NCBI GenBank assembly: GCA_030598425.1
Contig: JAUVPY010000217.1
Location: forward strand, 1-5,511
Length of the DNA stretch: 5,511 bases
Direction: 5' to 3'
DNA from: Anaerolineae bacterium
GTDB taxonomy: Bacteria > Chloroflexota > Anaerolineae > 4572-78 > NAK82
Positions 5,362 through 5,511 of the stretch are shown piece by piece; the first letter of the stretch is position 1, and each line of letters begins with the position of its first letter. Made by a program: the position numbers and the translations under genes. The notes under the pieces were generated by a model that worked only from the letters and a program-made list of their open reading frames with translations, was not told where the DNA came from and did no database searches.

Positions 5362-5410
5362 AAAGTGTAGCCAAGTCGCCGTTGGCTCGGCACGAGATGA
5401 TCTACACTTT
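5362..5410 (-). other. Inverted-repeat set able to fold as a three-way junction in the permease leader
   Basis: AAAGTGTAG (5362-5370) and CTACACTTT (5402-5410) are perfect 9-bp partners. The 31 bases between them hold two more perfect hairpins: CCAA/TTGG (5371-5374 with 5382-5385, 7-nt loop) and, directly adjoining, CTCG/CGAG (5386-5389 with 5393-5396, 3-nt loop). Only 5 of the junction bases are unpaired. It lies 39-87 nt upstream of the DppB-like start, so on the minus strand it would be in the leader RNA if transcription begins above 5410. The strand is assigned from that context only. No known riboswitch class was recognised. Confidence 0.45.
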
Positions 5411-5469
5411 CTAGACGCATCAAACTCTCAATACATTACATACCCGAGTGCGAGTTTTGCAGGTGACCG

Positions 5470-5511
5470 GCTCTTTGCCTCGCCCCGCTCTTGCGGAACT
5501 TCCCAAAGAGC
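5470..5511. repeat. Inverted repeat at the window edge
   Basis: GCTCTTTG (5470-5477) pairs perfectly with CAAAGAGC (5504-5511). Inside is a smaller CCGC/GCGG hairpin (5485-5488 with 5493-5496) with a TCTT loop, separated from the outer stem by 7 bases on each side. No T-run follows on the minus strand, so it is not an obvious terminator. It may extend beyond the window. Confidence 0.4.

Noticed and set aside
5324..5511. Promoter for the permease operon
   Set aside because: Several weak -10-like strings (near 5435-5445 and 5402) but no convincing -35/-10 pair; the operon may also begin upstream of the window.

Overview
The window looks like chromosomal DNA from a free-living bacterium of moderately high GC content. 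My best guess is the phylum Chloroflexota (Anaerolineae or Caldilineae-like). This rests on the style of the proteins (a tandem class II aldolase, a short Gre-fold protein with an extra tail, Dpp/Opp permeases with cysteine-bearing outer loops) and on a degenerate heptanucleotide array between genes. It is an inference, not a search result.

Layout. (1) Bases 1-278, plus strand: the 3' end of a TolB/WD40-like beta-propeller gene. (2) Bases 279-366: a convergent intergenic gap framed by a perfect 13-bp inverted repeat. (3) Bases 367-2611, minus strand: a tight three-gene operon with its own candidate promoter. Its order is a chagasin-like (I42) cysteine-protease-inhibitor lipoprotein, a GreA/GreB C-terminal-domain protein without the coiled coil, and a two-domain class II aldolase whose second domain has lost its active site. 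The gaps are 12 and 2 nt. (4) Bases 2612-3010: no confident gene, one short ORF of unknown status and a branched inverted-repeat structure. (5) Bases 3011-5323, minus strand: a Dpp/Opp-type ABC transporter permease pair (DppB-like, then DppC-like), closed by an intrinsic terminator and interrupted by a 133-bp heptad array. (6) Bases 5324-5511: the leader of the permease operon, with a compact inverted-repeat set that can fold as a three-way junction, and a second inverted repeat at the window edge.

The observation most worth checking is the start codons of two of the three genes in the small operon. In both the lipoprotein and the aldolase, a strong Shine-Dalgarno sequence sits 5-6 nt upstream of an in-frame ATA AAA, exactly where the protein architecture wants its start, and no ATG, GTG or TTG is suitably placed. 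Either AUA initiates here or both starts carry the same ATG-to-ATA change.

How the genes work together. The permeases would form the membrane channel for peptide (or similar oligomer) import. Their binding protein and ATPases are not in the window. The lipoprotein inhibitor would act outside the membrane on papain-like proteases. The aldolase and the Gre-fold protein would be cytoplasmic. No pathway linking the three genes of the small operon is evident.
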